From contig NZ_JAOTIN010000007.1 of assembly GCF_025660655.1 (NCBI RefSeq), forward strand, positions 25,745 to 89,744: a DNA stretch of 64,000 bases, in the 5' to 3' direction. Below are positions 47,684-58,315 of this stretch, one piece after another (position 1 is the stretch's first letter; every line of letters begins with the position of its first letter). The notes beneath the pieces were generated by a model. The model was given only the letters and a program-made list of their open reading frames with translations. It ran no database searches and was not told the origin of the DNA. Source of the DNA: Streptococcus sp. CSL10205-OR2 (GTDB taxonomy: Bacteria > Bacillota > Bacilli > Lactobacillales > Streptococcaceae). The translations under genes were made by a program, and so were the position numbers.

Positions 47684-48799
47684 ATGGCTTTAACAGCAGG
47701 CATTGTTGGTTTACCAAATGTGGGAAAATCAACCTTATTTAACGCAATAACAAAAGCAGGTGCAGAAGCTGCCAACTACCCTTTTGCAACTATTGACCCA
47801 AATGTTGGAATGGTAGAAGTTCCAGATGAACGTCTCCAAAAAATCACCGAAATTATTGTTCCTAAAAAAACAGTTCCAACAACTTTTGAGTTTACAGATA
47901 TTGCAGGGATTGTCAAAGGAGCTTCAAAGGGTGAAGGTTTAGGAAATAAATTTTTAGCCAATATCCGTCAGGTGGATGCTATTGTCCATGTTGTACGTGC
48001 CTTTGATGATGAAAATGTTATGCGAGAACAAGGACGTGAAAGTGATTTTGTTGATCCTATCTCTGACATTGAAACCATCAATTTAGAGTTGATTTTAGCA
48101 GACCTTGAGTCTGTTAATAAACGCTATGCGCGTGTTGAAAAAATGGCTCGTACACAAAAAGATAAAGAATCTGTGGCAGAATTTAATGTTCTCTCTAAAA
48201 TAAAACCAGTTCTTGAAGAAGGAAAATCAGCTAGAACAGTTGCTTTTGATAAGGAAGAAGAAAAAGTTGTCAAAGGGCTCTTTCTTCTCACTACAAAACC
48301 AGTTCTTTATGTGGCTAATGTTGACGAAGATAAGGTTGCTGATCCAGATAGCATTGACTACGTTAAACAAATCAGAGCTTTTGCCGAAACTGAGAATGCT
48401 GAAGTTGTTGTCATCTCTGCGCGTGCAGAAGAAGAAATTTCTGAGCTTGATGATGATGAAAAAGGGGAATTCTTAGAAGCTATTGGGTTAACTGAATCAG
48501 GTGTCGACAAGTTAACCAGAGCTGCTTATCACCTTTTGGGTCTTGGTACCTACTTTACAGCTGGTGAAAAAGAAGTGAGAGCTTGGACCTTTAAACGAGG
48601 AATGAAAGCACCACAAGCAGCAGGCATTATCCACTCTGACTTTGAAAAAGGTTTTATCCGCGCGGTTACCATGAGTTATGATGATTTAATGACTTATGGT
48701 AGTGAGAAAGCAGTTAAAGAAGCTGGTCGCTTGAGAGAAGAAGGAAAAGAGTATATCGTTCAAGACGGCGATATCATGGAATTTAGATTTAATGTGTAG
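47684..48799 (+). CDS. ychF: redox-regulated ATPase YchF
   Basis: 371 residues from the ATG at 47684 (MALTAGIVGLPNVGKSTLFN), the usual start; an ATG six codons upstream is open but has no SD. This Obg-related P-loop NTPase (G1 GLPNVGKS) has the switch DIAGIVKGASKGEGLGNKFL, a coiled coil and a C-terminal TGS domain (EVRAWTFKRGMKAPQAAGII). It binds ATP and the ribosome. It is followed by a terminator. Confidence 0.96.
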   Translation: MALTAGIVGLPNVGKSTLFNAITKAGAEAANYPFATIDPNVGMVEVPDERLQKITEIIVPKKTVPTTFEFTDIAGIVKGASKGEGLGNKFLANIRQVDAIVHVVRAFDDENVMREQGRESDFVDPISDIETINLELILADLESVNKRYARVEKMARTQKDKESVAEFNVLSKIKPVLEEGKSARTVAFDKEEEKVVKGLFLLTTKPVLYVANVDEDKVADPDSIDYVKQIRAFAETENAEVVVISARAEEEISELDDDEKGEFLEAIGLTESGVDKLTRAAYHLLGLGTYFTAGEKEVRAWTFKRGMKAPQAAGIIHSDFEKGFIRAVTMSYDDLMTYGSEKAVKEAGRLREEGKEYIVQDGDIMEFRFNV

Positions 48800-48810
48800 T
48801 TAACAATTAA

Positions 48811-48841
48811 AAAGGTTGGAAATAGTATTTCCAACCCTTTT
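48811..48841 (+). terminator. intrinsic terminator of ychF
   Basis: A 10-bp perfect stem GGTTGGAAAT / ATTTCCAACC extended by A/T, then CTTTTAG, between ychF and pth. Confidence 0.8.
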
Positions 48842-48864
48842 AGTGTTTAAGTAGAGGGAAATAA

Positions 48865-49434
48865 ATGACAAAAATGATTGTTGGATTAGGAAATCCTGGT
48901 AGTAAATATCATGAAACAAAACACAATGTTGGTTTTATGGCAATTGACACTATTGTCAAGGAACTTGACACAACCTTTACAGCTAATAACATCTTTAAAG
49001 CTGATATCGGTAGTTTTTTCCACAACGGTGAAAAAGTATATGTTGTGAAACCTACTACCTTTATGAATAATAGTGGTATTGCTGTGAGAGCTCTATTAAC
49101 CTACTATAATGTGTCAGTTGATGATCTGTTAGTGATTTATGATGATCTTGACTTAGCCGTTGGAAAAATCAGACTACGTCAAAAAGGTTCAGCAGGTGGA
49201 CATAATGGTATCAAAAGTATTATAGAACATATTGGAACTAAAGACTTTAAGCGTATTAAGGTTGGGATTGGTCGTCCAGTAGGAAAAATGACTGTTGTTA
49301 AACATGTCTTAACACCATTTTCCACAGAGGATAAGATAACCATTTTAAACACGCTAGATAAGGTTGACACCATTGTCAAGGACTACTTACAAGAACAAAA
49401 TTTTGAAAAGATGATGCAAAAATATAATGGATAA
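48865..49434 (+). CDS. pth: peptidyl-tRNA hydrolase
   Basis: 189 residues. It recycles tRNAs from dropped-off peptidyl-tRNA. Conserved [18 protein letters not shown] (7-24) contains the catalytic His, with TFMNNSG (about 66-72), DDLDL and [12 protein letters not shown] (about 109-120). It overlaps mfd by 8 bases. pth-mfd is a conserved pair. Confidence 0.97.
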   Translation: MTKMIVGLGNPGSKYHETKHNVGFMAIDTIVKELDTTFTANNIFKADIGSFFHNGEKVYVVKPTTFMNNSGIAVRALLTYYNVSVDDLLVIYDDLDLAVGKIRLRQKGSAGGHNGIKSIIEHIGTKDFKRIKVGIGRPVGKMTVVKHVLTPFSTEDKITILNTLDKVDTIVKDYLQEQNFEKMMQKYNG

Positions 49435-52400
49435 GATAACACTTTTAGACTTAATTGGTCAAAACACAACCATCACCAAATGGTTAAAAACAATTAAACA
49501 AGAAAAACGTCAACTTATCATGGGATTATCAGGTTCTGCTAAAGCACTAGTAATGGCTAAGGCTTACCAAGAGCAAGATGGTAAACTGGTGATTGTGACA
49601 GCAACACAACATCAAGCAGAAGAATTGATTGCAAATCTCTCAAGTGTGATTGAGGATACTTTTATTTATCATTTTTTTGCTGATGATGTATCAGCAGCAG
49701 AATTTATTTTTTCATCTTTAGACAGAGCTTCTTCTCGGCTAGAAAGCTTAAAATTCTTACGAGATAGAAACAAAAAAGGAATTTTAGTCACAACCATTGT
49801 TGGTCTTAGGGTCTTGTTACCTAGTCCCAAACAGTTTAAAGAAGCTACCATTTCTCTAGTGGTTGGAGAAGAAAAAAATCCCGAGGAGTTGGTTAATCAC
49901 CTTCATCAAATGGGTTATGATCGTGTGTCTCAAGTTTTAAATCCAGGTGAGTTTAGTCAAAGAGGCGATATTCTTGATGTTTATGACATTACTCAGGAAT
50001 TTCCCTATCGACTTGAATTTTTTGGTGATGAGCTTGATGGGATAAGACAATTTGACAGTGAGACACAAAAATCACTTCATTCTTTAGAGTCTCTAGATAT
50101 CAATCCAGCAGATGATGTCTTACTAACAAGAGAAGATTATTTGAGAGCTTCTTCTAAGATTGAAAAAGCGATAAAGGTAGCTAATCAGGAACAAAAACCA
50201 TTCTTGGAAGATTTTTTAAGAGAAATCAAGCAATTTCATAAACCAGAGCGTCATCGCCAGTTTTTATCGCTCTTTTATGAAAAAGAATGGACACTAAAAG
50301 ACTATTTTCCAAAAGGTACGCTTGTTTTCTTTGATGATTTTCAAAAAATTAACGATCAAAATACACGTTTGACGCTTGAAAGTGCACAACTATTAACAGA
50401 TGATTTGCAAAAAAATCAGTCACTTTCAACAGTGACTTACTTTGCTGATCATTTTCAAACATTTAAAAAGTATCAACCTGCAACTTTTTTCACTTCTATT
50501 CATCGTGGCTTGGGGAATCTGACGTTTGATGACTTATATCAATATAATCAATATCCGATTCAAGAATTTTATAATCAATTACCTTTATTGGTTGATGAGA
50601 TTAATCGCTATCAAAAACAAAAAACAACGGTTATTATTCAATCAAGCACAAAAAAGGAACTAGTCAAATTACAAGAAACGCTTAGAGAATATGGTTTAGA
50701 TATTGTTATTACTGAAAAAAATCACATTGTCCCATTTCACGTTCAATTAATGCAATCATCTTTATCTAGTGGCTTTTATTTTGCTGATGAAAAACTGGTT
50801 TTAATCACAGAAAAAGAAATATTTCATAAAAAAGTCAAACGTCAAAGACAAACCACACAACTGACAAATGCGGAGCGTCTCAAAAACTATAATGAGCTTG
50901 AAAAAGGTGATTATGTTGTTCACCACATTCATGGTATTGGTCGTTTTTTAGGTATTGAAACCATTGAAGTCTCAGGTGTTCATAAAGACTATATCACCAT
51001 TCAATACCAAAATTCAGATCGCATTTCTATTCCAGTCGAGCAGATTAATCTCATTTCTAAATATCTTGCAAGTGATGGCAAAGAGCCTAAAATCAACAAA
51101 TTAAATGATGGTCGTTTTCAACGCACCAAACAAAAAGTATCTAAACAGGTTGAAGATATTGCTGATGATTTAATCAAACTTTATGCCCAAAGAAGTCAGT
51201 TAAAGGGGTTTGCTTTCTCGCCGGATGATGATAGTCAAAAAGAATTTGATGCTGATTTTCCTTTTGTCGAAACTCCTGATCAACTTCGCTCTATCAAAGA
51301 AGTTAAAAGAGATATGGAAAACTCTCAACCAATGGACCGATTACTTGTTGGTGATGTCGGTTTTGGTAAGACAGAAGTTGCTATGAGAGCAGCTTTTAAA
51401 GCTGTCAATGATGGTAAGCAAGTAGCAATATTAGTCCCAACGACAGTCCTTGCTCAACAACACTATATGACTTTTAAAGAACGCTTTGAAGCTTATCCAG
51501 TGACGGTTGATCTGGTTAGTCGTTTCAAAACAAAAAAAGAACAAGAAATGACTCTTGATCAGTTGAAGAAGGGCCAAGTTGATATTTTAATTGGTACTCA
51601 TCGCATCTTATCAAATGATGTTGTTTTTTCTGATTTAGGATTAATTGTCATTGATGAAGAGCAACGATTTGGTGTTAAGCATAAAGAAAAATTAAAACAA
51701 TTAAAAGCAAAAGTCGATGTTTTAACCTTAACAGCCACACCCATTCCTAGAACCTTACACATGTCAATGTTAGGAATTAGAGATCTTTCTTTAATTGAAA
51801 CACCACCAACCAATCGCTATCCTGTTCAAACCTATGTTACTCCTTCAAATCCTGATATTATCAGAGAAGCCATTCTAAGAGAAATCGATCGTGGTGGCCA
51901 GATTTATTATGTCTATAATCGTGTTGAGACGATTGAGAAAAAAGTTTCTGAGTTAAAAGAGCTTGTGCCAGAAGCAAGTATTGGTTTTGTACATGGTCAA
52001 ATGAGTGACATTCAGTTGGAAAACACGCTCTTTAGTTTTATTGAAGGTGAGTATGATGTCTTAGTAGCAACAACAATCATCGAAACTGGTGTTGATATTT
52101 CAAATGTAAACACCTTATTTGTTGAAAATGCTGATTATATGGGGCTATCAACCCTTTACCAACTACGAGGTCGTGTTGGACGAAGTAGTCGCTTAGCCTA
52201 TGCTTATCTCATGTATCATCCTGATAAAATATTAACAGAAGTCTCAGAAAAACGTTTAGAAGCCATCAAAGGCTTTACAGAACTAGGGAGTGGTTTTAAA
52301 ATTGCCATGCGTGATTTGGCCATTCGTGGTGCGGGAAATATTCTTGGTGCTTCTCAAAGTGGTTTCATCGACTCAGTTGGTTTTGAAATGTATTCACAAC

Positions 52401-52924
52401 TCCTTGAAGAAGCTATTGCAAGTAAACAAGGTCAATTGCCAGAAAGACAAAAAGGTAATGCTGAAATTGACTTAAAAATAGATGCTTATCTTCCTAATGA
52501 TTATATTGCTGATGAACGTCAAAAAATTGAAATTTACAAACGCATTAGAGAAATTAATAATCAAGATAGCTACCAAGAATTACAAGAAGAAATCATCGAT
52601 CGCTTTGGCGAATACTCCGATCAAGTGGCTTATCTTCTAGAAATAGGACTCATTAAAAGTTATATGGATAAAGCGTTTGTGGAGTATGTTCAAAAAAATA
52701 ATGGCTATTTGACCATTCGATTTGAAAAAAAATCACTAAGCATTTATCTCACCCAAGACTATTTTGAAGCTATTTCGAAAACTCAGCTAAAAGCTCGCAT
52801 TAGTGAACATCAAGGAAAAATTGAGATTGTTTTCGATGTTAGAAACAAAAAAGATTACGTGATTTTAGAAGAATTAAAACAATTTGGAGAAGCACTAGAT
52901 GACATTAAAGAAAGAAAGTCTTAA
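49427..52924 (+). CDS. mfd: transcription-repair coupling factor
   Basis: A 1165-residue ATP-dependent translocase that removes stalled RNA polymerase and recruits UvrA. It has an N-terminal UvrB-like module, an RNA-polymerase-interacting CarD-like domain near 488-560 ([17 protein letters not shown]), a RecG-like motor with Walker A GDVGFGKT (about 642-649), the DEEQ box (about 742) and [14 protein letters not shown], and a C-terminal TRCF domain. It overlaps pth by 8 bases and the flippase gene by 26. Confidence 0.97.
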   Translation: MDKITLLDLIGQNTTITKWLKTIKQEKRQLIMGLSGSAKALVMAKAYQEQDGKLVIVTATQHQAEELIANLSSVIEDTFIYHFFADDVSAAEFIFSSLDRASSRLESLKFLRDRNKKGILVTTIVGLRVLLPSPKQFKEATISLVVGEEKNPEELVNHLHQMGYDRVSQVLNPGEFSQRGDILDVYDITQEFPYRLEFFGDELDGIRQFDSETQKSLHSLESLDINPADDVLLTREDYLRASSKIEKAIKVANQEQKPFLEDFLREIKQFHKPERHRQFLSLFYEKEWTLKDYFPKGTLVFFDDFQKINDQNTRLTLESAQLLTDDLQKNQSLSTVTYFADHFQTFKKYQPATFFTSIHRGLGNLTFDDLYQYNQYPIQEFYNQLPLLVDEINRYQKQKTTVIIQSSTKKELVKLQETLREYGLDIVITEKNHIVPFHVQLMQSSLSSGFYFADEKLVLITEKEIFHKKVKRQRQTTQLTNAERLKNYNELEKGDYVVHHIHGIGRFLGIETIEVSGVHKDYITIQYQNSDRISIPVEQINLISKYLASDGKEPKINKLNDGRFQRTKQKVSKQVEDIADDLIKLYAQRSQLKGFAFSPDDDSQKEFDADFPFVETPDQLRSIKEVKRDMENSQPMDRLLVGDVGFGKTEVAMRAAFKAVNDGKQVAILVPTTVLAQQHYMTFKERFEAYPVTVDLVSRFKTKKEQEMTLDQLKKGQVDILIGTHRILSNDVVFSDLGLIVIDEEQRFGVKHKEKLKQLKAKVDVLTLTATPIPRTLHMSMLGIRDLSLIETPPTNRYPVQTYVTPSNPDIIREAILREIDRGGQIYYVYNRVETIEKKVSELKELVPEASIGFVHGQMSDIQLENTLFSFIEGEYDVLVATTIIETGVDISNVNTLFVENADYMGLSTLYQLRGRVGRSSRLAYAYLMYHPDKILTEVSEKRLEAIKGFTELGSGFKIAMRDLAIRGAGNILGASQSGFIDSVGFEMYSQLLEEAIASKQGQLPERQKGNAEIDLKIDAYLPNDYIADERQKIEIYKRIREINNQDSYQELQEEIIDRFGEYSDQVAYLLEIGLIKSYMDKAFVEYVQKNNGYLTIRFEKKSLSIYLTQDYFEAISKTQLKARISEHQGKIEIVFDVRNKKDYVILEELKQFGEALDDIKERKS

Positions 52925-54407
52925 TCATACTCAAAAAGCTAGTTTTATCATTATTCTAGCTGGTTTGATATCAAAAATTTTAGCTGCCATCTACCGTATT
53001 CCTTATCAAAATATTGTTGGTGACAGAGGCTTTTATGCCTATCAACAAATCTATCCTTTGATTGGTATCATCTCAACCTTAGGATTAATTGCTTTTCCTA
53101 ATATCATTTCTAGTTTGGCACAAAAACAAGAGAAAAAAACACTCGGTACCTTATTTCAACTAGAGTGTCTTATTTCAGGGATAGGATCACTTATTTTAAT
53201 CCTTTTTAGCGGTTTTTTAGCAGAATTAATGGGAGCTAGTCCCTTAAAAACAGCTATTCAGATTGTAGGTTTAACCTTACTCTTGGTCCCTTTTATCTCT
53301 TTTTATAGAGGGTTGGCTCAAGCAAGAGGAAATATGCGACCAACAGCAGTTAGTCAAGTTGTTGAACAGACGATTAGAATTTCTGTGATTATTTTAGCAG
53401 CAATCATTTATGGGATTTGGCATCTAACTATTTACCAGGCTGCTACTATTGCTGTTTTAGGTAGTTTTTTAGCCAGTGCTATCACATTAATCTATTTAAT
53501 AAGAAAAGTACCTGTTTCTCTTAAAAAAATCATACGAAATGGCTCTTTAACCCTAACAGCCATTAAACATATAGGTTTTCCAAGTCTTGTTTTTATCTTT
53601 TTTTCTATTTACTTACTCTTGTTTCAATTGATTGATGCGTTTTTAGTTAAAAATGCACTGGTTACTCAAGGACTATCAAATAATTTGGCAGAAATTGAAA
53701 AAGGGATTTTTGATCGTGGACAACCTTTAATTCAATTTGGTCTTATTTTTTCAACGGCTTTATTTACTACTTATCTTCCTAAATTGACGCGATACTATCA
53801 TCGACAAAAAGAAGATTATCAGAGAGAAAATAAATTATTCTTAGCTTTCATTTTTTATTTTAATAGTGTGATAACTCTAGGCTTTCTAGCCATTTTACCT
53901 GAGATGAATCGTTTTTTATTTAAAAATAATCTTGGTATTGAAGCATTGATGATTTATCTTTTCATCATCTTTTTAACTAGTCTTATCCAATTTTTTCATC
54001 AGACCTTATTTATTGAAGGTCAAAATAAACAATCCTTACTTTATCTTCTTGTTGGAATTGTGGCAAAAGGACTTATCACCTATCCTTTAACCGTCATTTT
54101 TGGAATTGTGGGAGCTAGTTTATCAACAGTTTTTGCTTTAATTCTTGTTTTAAGTTGTTATCTCAAAAAAGAAAAAGTGAATTTACTATCTCTTTTAACA
54201 CCCAAATTTGTTCTTTCTGTCCTTGTTATGATTAGTTTTACTTTGGCAACTAGTTATCTTTTACCAAGTACTAATCGCTTAGCTTTATTTGTTAATATTG
54301 TTCTATCAACCCTTGTGGGTGCTGGTATTTTTCTTTTTCTAAGTAAGAGTTGGCAAATTTTTGATAAAAGATTATTTACTTTTCTACCATTCTACAAAGA
54401 AAAGTGA
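52899..54407 (+). CDS. MurJ-like polysaccharide/lipid II flippase (YtgP family)
   Basis: A 502-residue membrane protein with about 14 hydrophobic helices. It starts [20 protein letters not shown] and then GLISKILAAIYRIPYQNIVG, the MOP/MATE-type pattern of the YtgP/MurJ family, which moves lipid-linked cell-wall precursors. Charged residues within helices (e.g. YRGLAQARGNMRPTAVSQV) fit the family. It starts inside mfd with a GGAG nine bases upstream, so it is co-expressed. Confidence 0.88.
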   Translation: MTLKKESLNHTQKASFIIILAGLISKILAAIYRIPYQNIVGDRGFYAYQQIYPLIGIISTLGLIAFPNIISSLAQKQEKKTLGTLFQLECLISGIGSLILILFSGFLAELMGASPLKTAIQIVGLTLLLVPFISFYRGLAQARGNMRPTAVSQVVEQTIRISVIILAAIIYGIWHLTIYQAATIAVLGSFLASAITLIYLIRKVPVSLKKIIRNGSLTLTAIKHIGFPSLVFIFFSIYLLLFQLIDAFLVKNALVTQGLSNNLAEIEKGIFDRGQPLIQFGLIFSTALFTTYLPKLTRYYHRQKEDYQRENKLFLAFIFYFNSVITLGFLAILPEMNRFLFKNNLGIEALMIYLFIIFLTSLIQFFHQTLFIEGQNKQSLLYLLVGIVAKGLITYPLTVIFGIVGASLSTVFALILVLSCYLKKEKVNLLSLLTPKFVLSVLVMISFTLATSYLLPSTNRLALFVNIVLSTLVGAGIFLFLSKSWQIFDKRLFTFLPFYKEK

Positions 54408-54433
54408 TAAAATGAAGAGATGTGAGGGATATT

Positions 54434-54706
54434 ATGAGATTAGATAAATATTTGAAAGTATCGCGTTTAATAAAAAGACGACCAGTTGCTAAAGAAGTAG
54501 CAGATAAAGGTCGCATAAAAGTTAATGGCATTTTGGCTAAAAGCTCTACCAAATTAAAATATAATGATACCATTGAAATAAGATTTGGAAATAAATTATT
54601 AGTGGTACGTGTGTTAGAGATGAAAGACAGCACCAAAAAAGAAGATGCTAGCAAAATGTATGAAATCATTAGTGAAACAAGGATAGATAAAGATGAAGAA
54701 GCCTAA
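54434..54706 (+). CDS. rqcP: S4-domain ribosome-quality-control protein RqcP (YabO/HslR family)
   Basis: A 90-residue protein from the ATG at 54434 ([20 protein letters not shown]), five bases after GAGGG. It is an S4 RNA-binding domain throughout the first 60 residues ([29 protein letters not shown]). In Bacillus RqcP helps RqcH add C-terminal alanine tails on stalled 50S subunits. divIC starts 14 bases before its stop. Confidence 0.92.
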   Translation: MRLDKYLKVSRLIKRRPVAKEVADKGRIKVNGILAKSSTKLKYNDTIEIRFGNKLLVVRVLEMKDSTKKEDASKMYEIISETRIDKDEEA

Positions 54707-55064
54707 TATTGTTCAATTAAATAATGACTTTATCAAGGATGCTAATCAAAAAAAACGTTTTGAAGAAGAAGAAATTCGTAAACGTCATCGTTTTATCGGT
54801 TTAGTATTGATTGTCATTACCTTGCTGTTTATTTTACCAACCTATAACTTAGTATCAAGTTATGTCGCTTTGGAAAATAGAAAGCAGCAAATCATTGAAT
54901 TACAAAAAGAATTCAATACTCTAGAAGAAGAAACCAATCAAAAAAAAGAACTGGCTAACCGCTTAAAAGATACAGATTACGTTGAAAAGTATGCGCGTGC
55001 CAAATATTCCTATAAATTTGAGGGAGAAGTTATTCTTCAAACCCCGGAATTACTACCAAAATAA
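54693..55064 (+). CDS. divIC: septum formation initiator protein DivIC
   Basis: A 123-residue bitopic divisome protein: a charged cytoplasmic N-terminus, a membrane span (about 33-54, [20 protein letters not shown]), then an extracellular coiled coil ([20 protein letters not shown]) and the conserved [15 protein letters not shown] motif. It pairs with FtsL/DivIB at the septum. It overlaps rqcP and shares TAATG with the next ORF. Confidence 0.94.
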   Translation: MKKPNIVQLNNDFIKDANQKKRFEEEEIRKRHRFIGLVLIVITLLFILPTYNLVSSYVALENRKQQIIELQKEFNTLEEETNQKKELANRLKDTDYVEKYARAKYSYKFEGEVILQTPELLPK

Positions 55065-55189
55065 TGAAAAATTTAATTAATACTATCGAAAAATTTTTGA
55101 CATACTCAGATGATAAACTAAAAGAACTATCTGAGAAGAATCAACAATTAAAAGAAAAAACAAAGAAGGGAGAGGACAAAACAAAATGA
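55064..55189 (+). CDS. 41-residue conserved-position small protein
   Basis: Starts in the divIC stop (TAATG) and ends in the start of the next gene (ATGA). The 41-residue product, starting [20 protein letters not shown], is helical and ends in a Lys/Glu-rich tail. No SD of its own is visible beyond coupling. Its 3' end carries the SD of the next gene (GGGAGAGG). Streptococci have a similarly small ORF at this place (pneumococcal SP_0009 as I recall). Function unknown. Confidence 0.75.
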   Translation: MKNLINTIEKFLTYSDDKLKELSEKNQQLKEKTKKGEDKTK

Positions 55190-56475
55190 AAAAAGTATTC
55201 GCATTCTTTTTAGCAATGTCTGTCTTTTTGTTACCTCTCTCCATCATCAGTACGGAAAAAGAGGCTTCTTTATCTAACGGATTGCAATACCAACTATTAC
55301 AAAATCCAGCTAGTCAAGTAGACTATTTTTCTTATTTCCCTGAAAATCCCGTCTTAAAACAAGACGCCCAAATTTATGAAGATGTGAATCTATCAAAACC
55401 TTTAAACATTTTAACTGCAAATACTCAAATCAGTTTAAATCGTTTTCTCATTAATGATACCAATATGCCAGTGTTTGAATTATCAAATGGTGGCTTTATT
55501 AGTGCTAGTTATGATGTGATTTATGATGATGTCATTTTAAGTCAAGAACCTATTGACGCTACATTTTGGGTAGGGAAAAAAGCTGTTTTTTACCCACAAC
55601 CTTTTGTAACGGGTGTAAAACCGTCAGAGAAATCAGTTACTGATTTTACCAGTGTTCAAGTGTCACAAAAAGCAACAACCAATCATGGGACTTATTATAA
55701 AGTTGAAGAAAAAGGATGGATTGATGCTACCATACTTTCTGAAAATGATAATCGCATGGCACATGTTCAAGATATTTTGAATGAAAAATATCAAAATGCG
55801 GACATTTCAGTTTATGTTAAGGATCTTGACAGCCAAGAAGTGGCACAAATCAATGCGGACAAAGTCATGTATTCTGCGAGTATTACCAAACTTCCTATTT
55901 TATACTACGCTCAAGAAAAACTTGACACCAAGACTTTTTCTTTAGACAATCGCTTCAAGTACAATGAAGCTTCAATGAACTTTGATGGTGCCTATGACAC
56001 AGACGGCAGTGGTGATATGAGTAAACTGCCCGATGACAAGGAATATAGTCTTGAGTCCCTTTTAAAAGCAGTTAGTCAAAATTCAGATAATGTTGCTAGT
56101 AACTTACTAGGTTATTATGTTGATGATAAATACGATGCTAATTATCAAACAAGTATTTCAAAGGCCATCGGCACTAATTGGGATATGGTTGGTAGAAATA
56201 GTACGGCTCAACAAGCCGGACTCATGATGGAAGCCATTTATTATCAAAATGGTACCATTATTGATTATCTCTCTCAAACAAAATTTGATAATGAGCGCAT
56301 TTCAAAGGATATTGATGTTCAAGTGGCTCACAAGATAGGCGATGCTTACGATTTTAGACATGACGTTGCGATTGTCTATGCAGAAAAACCGTTTATCCTA
56401 TCAATATTTACAGATCACGCTTCTTATGATGATATAACAGCTATTGCAAATGATGTCTATGGTGTTTTAAAATGA
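55186..56475 (+). CDS. secreted serine hydrolase, class A beta-lactamase fold
   Basis: 429 residues. A signal peptide (MKKVFAFFLAMSVFLLPLSI) is followed by an N-terminal domain of about 170 residues (SH3-like character) and a C-terminal penicillin-binding fold with SITK (232-235, nucleophile Ser), SDN (300-302) and, in the KTG position, KIG (AHKIGDAYDFRHD). The motifs fit a beta-lactamase-like or PBP-like enzyme acting on the wall rather than a resistance enzyme. It lies between divIC and tilS as in other streptococci. The last 4 bases overlap tilS. Confidence 0.85.
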   Translation: MKKVFAFFLAMSVFLLPLSIISTEKEASLSNGLQYQLLQNPASQVDYFSYFPENPVLKQDAQIYEDVNLSKPLNILTANTQISLNRFLINDTNMPVFELSNGGFISASYDVIYDDVILSQEPIDATFWVGKKAVFYPQPFVTGVKPSEKSVTDFTSVQVSQKATTNHGTYYKVEEKGWIDATILSENDNRMAHVQDILNEKYQNADISVYVKDLDSQEVAQINADKVMYSASITKLPILYYAQEKLDTKTFSLDNRFKYNEASMNFDGAYDTDGSGDMSKLPDDKEYSLESLLKAVSQNSDNVASNLLGYYVDDKYDANYQTSISKAIGTNWDMVGRNSTAQQAGLMMEAIYYQNGTIIDYLSQTKFDNERISKDIDVQVAHKIGDAYDFRHDVAIVYAEKPFILSIFTDHASYDDITAIANDVYGVLK

Positions 56476-57734
56476 ACAATCAACAACTATTAAAAATCAT
56501 TCAAAAAAAATCTTATTTTTCTACACACAATAAGGTATTGATTGCAGTTTCAGGTGGTTCAGACTCCATGGCACTTTTGCAATTTTTATATGCTTATAAA
56601 AAGGTATTAGAGATTTCCATTGCCATTGCCCATGTTAATCATAATCAACGTTTGGCTTCAAAAGAAGAAGAAAATTATTTGAAAGAATGGGCAACCAATC
56701 ATGAAATTCCCATTTATATTAGTCATTTCAAAGAAGCATTTTCAGAAGAAAGAGCAAGAAATCATCGGTATACGTTTTTTAAACAGATAATGTCAGAACA
56801 TGGCTATACTGCTCTTGTCACTGCTCATCATGCAGATGATCAAGCAGAAACAATTTTGATGAAATTACTTCGTGGGTCTCGTTTGATGGATTTAACTGGC
56901 ATAAAAGAAAGACAGCCCTTTTTTAATGGTGAACTCATTAGACCGTTTTTAACCATTAAGAAAAAAGACCTGCCTCAGGTTTTTCATTTTGAAGATGCTT
57001 CAAATAATGAAAATACATTTCTTAGAAACCGTATTAGAAATGTGTATCTCCCTTCCTTGCAAAAAGAAAATCCTCAACTATCTCATCATCTTATTGAGAC
57101 ATCAAGAGAGATCAACTTATTAAAACAAGCGTTACAGTCGTTAACAAAAGACATTTCTACACAAAATTGTCAAGTTTTTTTAAGTCAAGATGCTGCAGTG
57201 CAGTGTTTTTTATTACAGACTTACTTAGAACAATTTGTAGATTTAAACTTGTCTAAAAATCAATTTGAAGACGTTTTACACATTATTAAAACAAAAGCTA
57301 ATTATTCCCATCATTTAAAAAATAATTATTATCTCATTAAAGATTACCAACAGTTCACCGTAAAAAAAATAGACCCAAAGACCGATAGTCAAAGCCTTGA
57401 AAAAGTGTTAGAATATGGAAACAATGTGACCTTTGGTAAATATCGTTTTTCTTTTTCCGATAAACCAGGCAATATTTCTTTAACTAGTCAGTCTCCAATG
57501 ATTCTAAGACATCGCAAACCAGGAGATAAAATTCAGCTTGGCAACCACTCTAAGAAAATTAGACGTCTTTTTATTGATGGAAAGTATTCTTTCTTGGAGC
57601 GTCAAAATGCTATTATTGGCGAACAAGATGGTTTTATTGTTTTTATTATGGTTGGCGGTGATACATATTTGAGAAATCACTCTAATAATGATATAATGAT
57701 TGCTACATTAAATATTGAAAAAATAAAAGAATAA
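56472..57734 (+). CDS. tilS: tRNA(Ile)-lysidine synthase
   Basis: 420 residues. It converts C34 of tRNA-Ile(CAT) to lysidine so that it reads ATA codons, and is essential. The PP-loop SGGSDS is at 27-32, followed by IAIAHVNHNQR, TAHHADDQAETILMKLLRG (about 114-132) and a C-terminal TilS domain (LRHRKPGDKIQLGNHSKKIR, RLFID). The ATGA overlap with the previous gene and 14-base spacing to hpt indicate one operon. Confidence 0.96.
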   Translation: MNNQQLLKIIQKKSYFSTHNKVLIAVSGGSDSMALLQFLYAYKKVLEISIAIAHVNHNQRLASKEEENYLKEWATNHEIPIYISHFKEAFSEERARNHRYTFFKQIMSEHGYTALVTAHHADDQAETILMKLLRGSRLMDLTGIKERQPFFNGELIRPFLTIKKKDLPQVFHFEDASNNENTFLRNRIRNVYLPSLQKENPQLSHHLIETSREINLLKQALQSLTKDISTQNCQVFLSQDAAVQCFLLQTYLEQFVDLNLSKNQFEDVLHIIKTKANYSHHLKNNYYLIKDYQQFTVKKIDPKTDSQSLEKVLEYGNNVTFGKYRFSFSDKPGNISLTSQSPMILRHRKPGDKIQLGNHSKKIRRLFIDGKYSFLERQNAIIGEQDGFIVFIMVGGDTYLRNHSNNDIMIATLNIEKIKE

Positions 57735-57748
57735 AAGAGTGGTAGAAG

Positions 57749-58291
57749 ATGTTAGAAAAAGATATTAAAAAGGTTTTATATACTGAAGAAGACATTACGA
57801 AAAAAGCTAAGGAATTAGGACAACAATTAACAAAAGACTATGATGGAAAAAATCCATTATTGGTTGGTGTTTTAAAAGGTTGTATTCCTTTTTTAGCTGA
57901 GCTTATTAAACACATCGACACTCAAATTGAGTTAGATTTCATGGTTGTTTCAAGTTATCATGGTGGAACAACAAGTAGTGGAGAAGTCAAAATCTTAAAA
58001 GATGTCGACACTAACATTGAAGGTCGAGATGTCATTTTTATCGAAGACATTATTGACACTGGAAGAACGCTTAAATACCTAAGAGATATGTTTAAATATC
58101 GTCAAGCTAAATCAATCAAAATTGCAACTCTATTTGATAAACCAGAAGGAAGAGAAGTAACTATTGATGCTGATTATGTTTGCTATGATGTTCCAAATGA
58201 ATTTATCGTAGGTTTTGGATTGGATTACAGAGAAAACTACCGTAACCTTCCTTATGTAGGTGTCTTAAAAGAAGAAGTCTATTCAAAATAA
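57749..58291 (+). CDS. hpt: hypoxanthine phosphoribosyltransferase
   Basis: A 180-residue purine-salvage enzyme making IMP and GMP from bases and PRPP. It has the PPi loop [10 protein letters not shown] (39-48), [15 protein letters not shown] (68-82) and the PRPP-binding motif [14 protein letters not shown] (95-108). tilS-hpt-ftsH is a conserved Firmicute block. Confidence 0.96.
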   Translation: MLEKDIKKVLYTEEDITKKAKELGQQLTKDYDGKNPLLVGVLKGCIPFLAELIKHIDTQIELDFMVVSSYHGGTTSSGEVKILKDVDTNIEGRDVIFIEDIIDTGRTLKYLRDMFKYRQAKSIKIATLFDKPEGREVTIDADYVCYDVPNEFIVGFGLDYRENYRNLPYVGVLKEEVYSK

Positions 58292-58315
58292 TCATAGAAA
58301 GTTTATCATCAAGAA

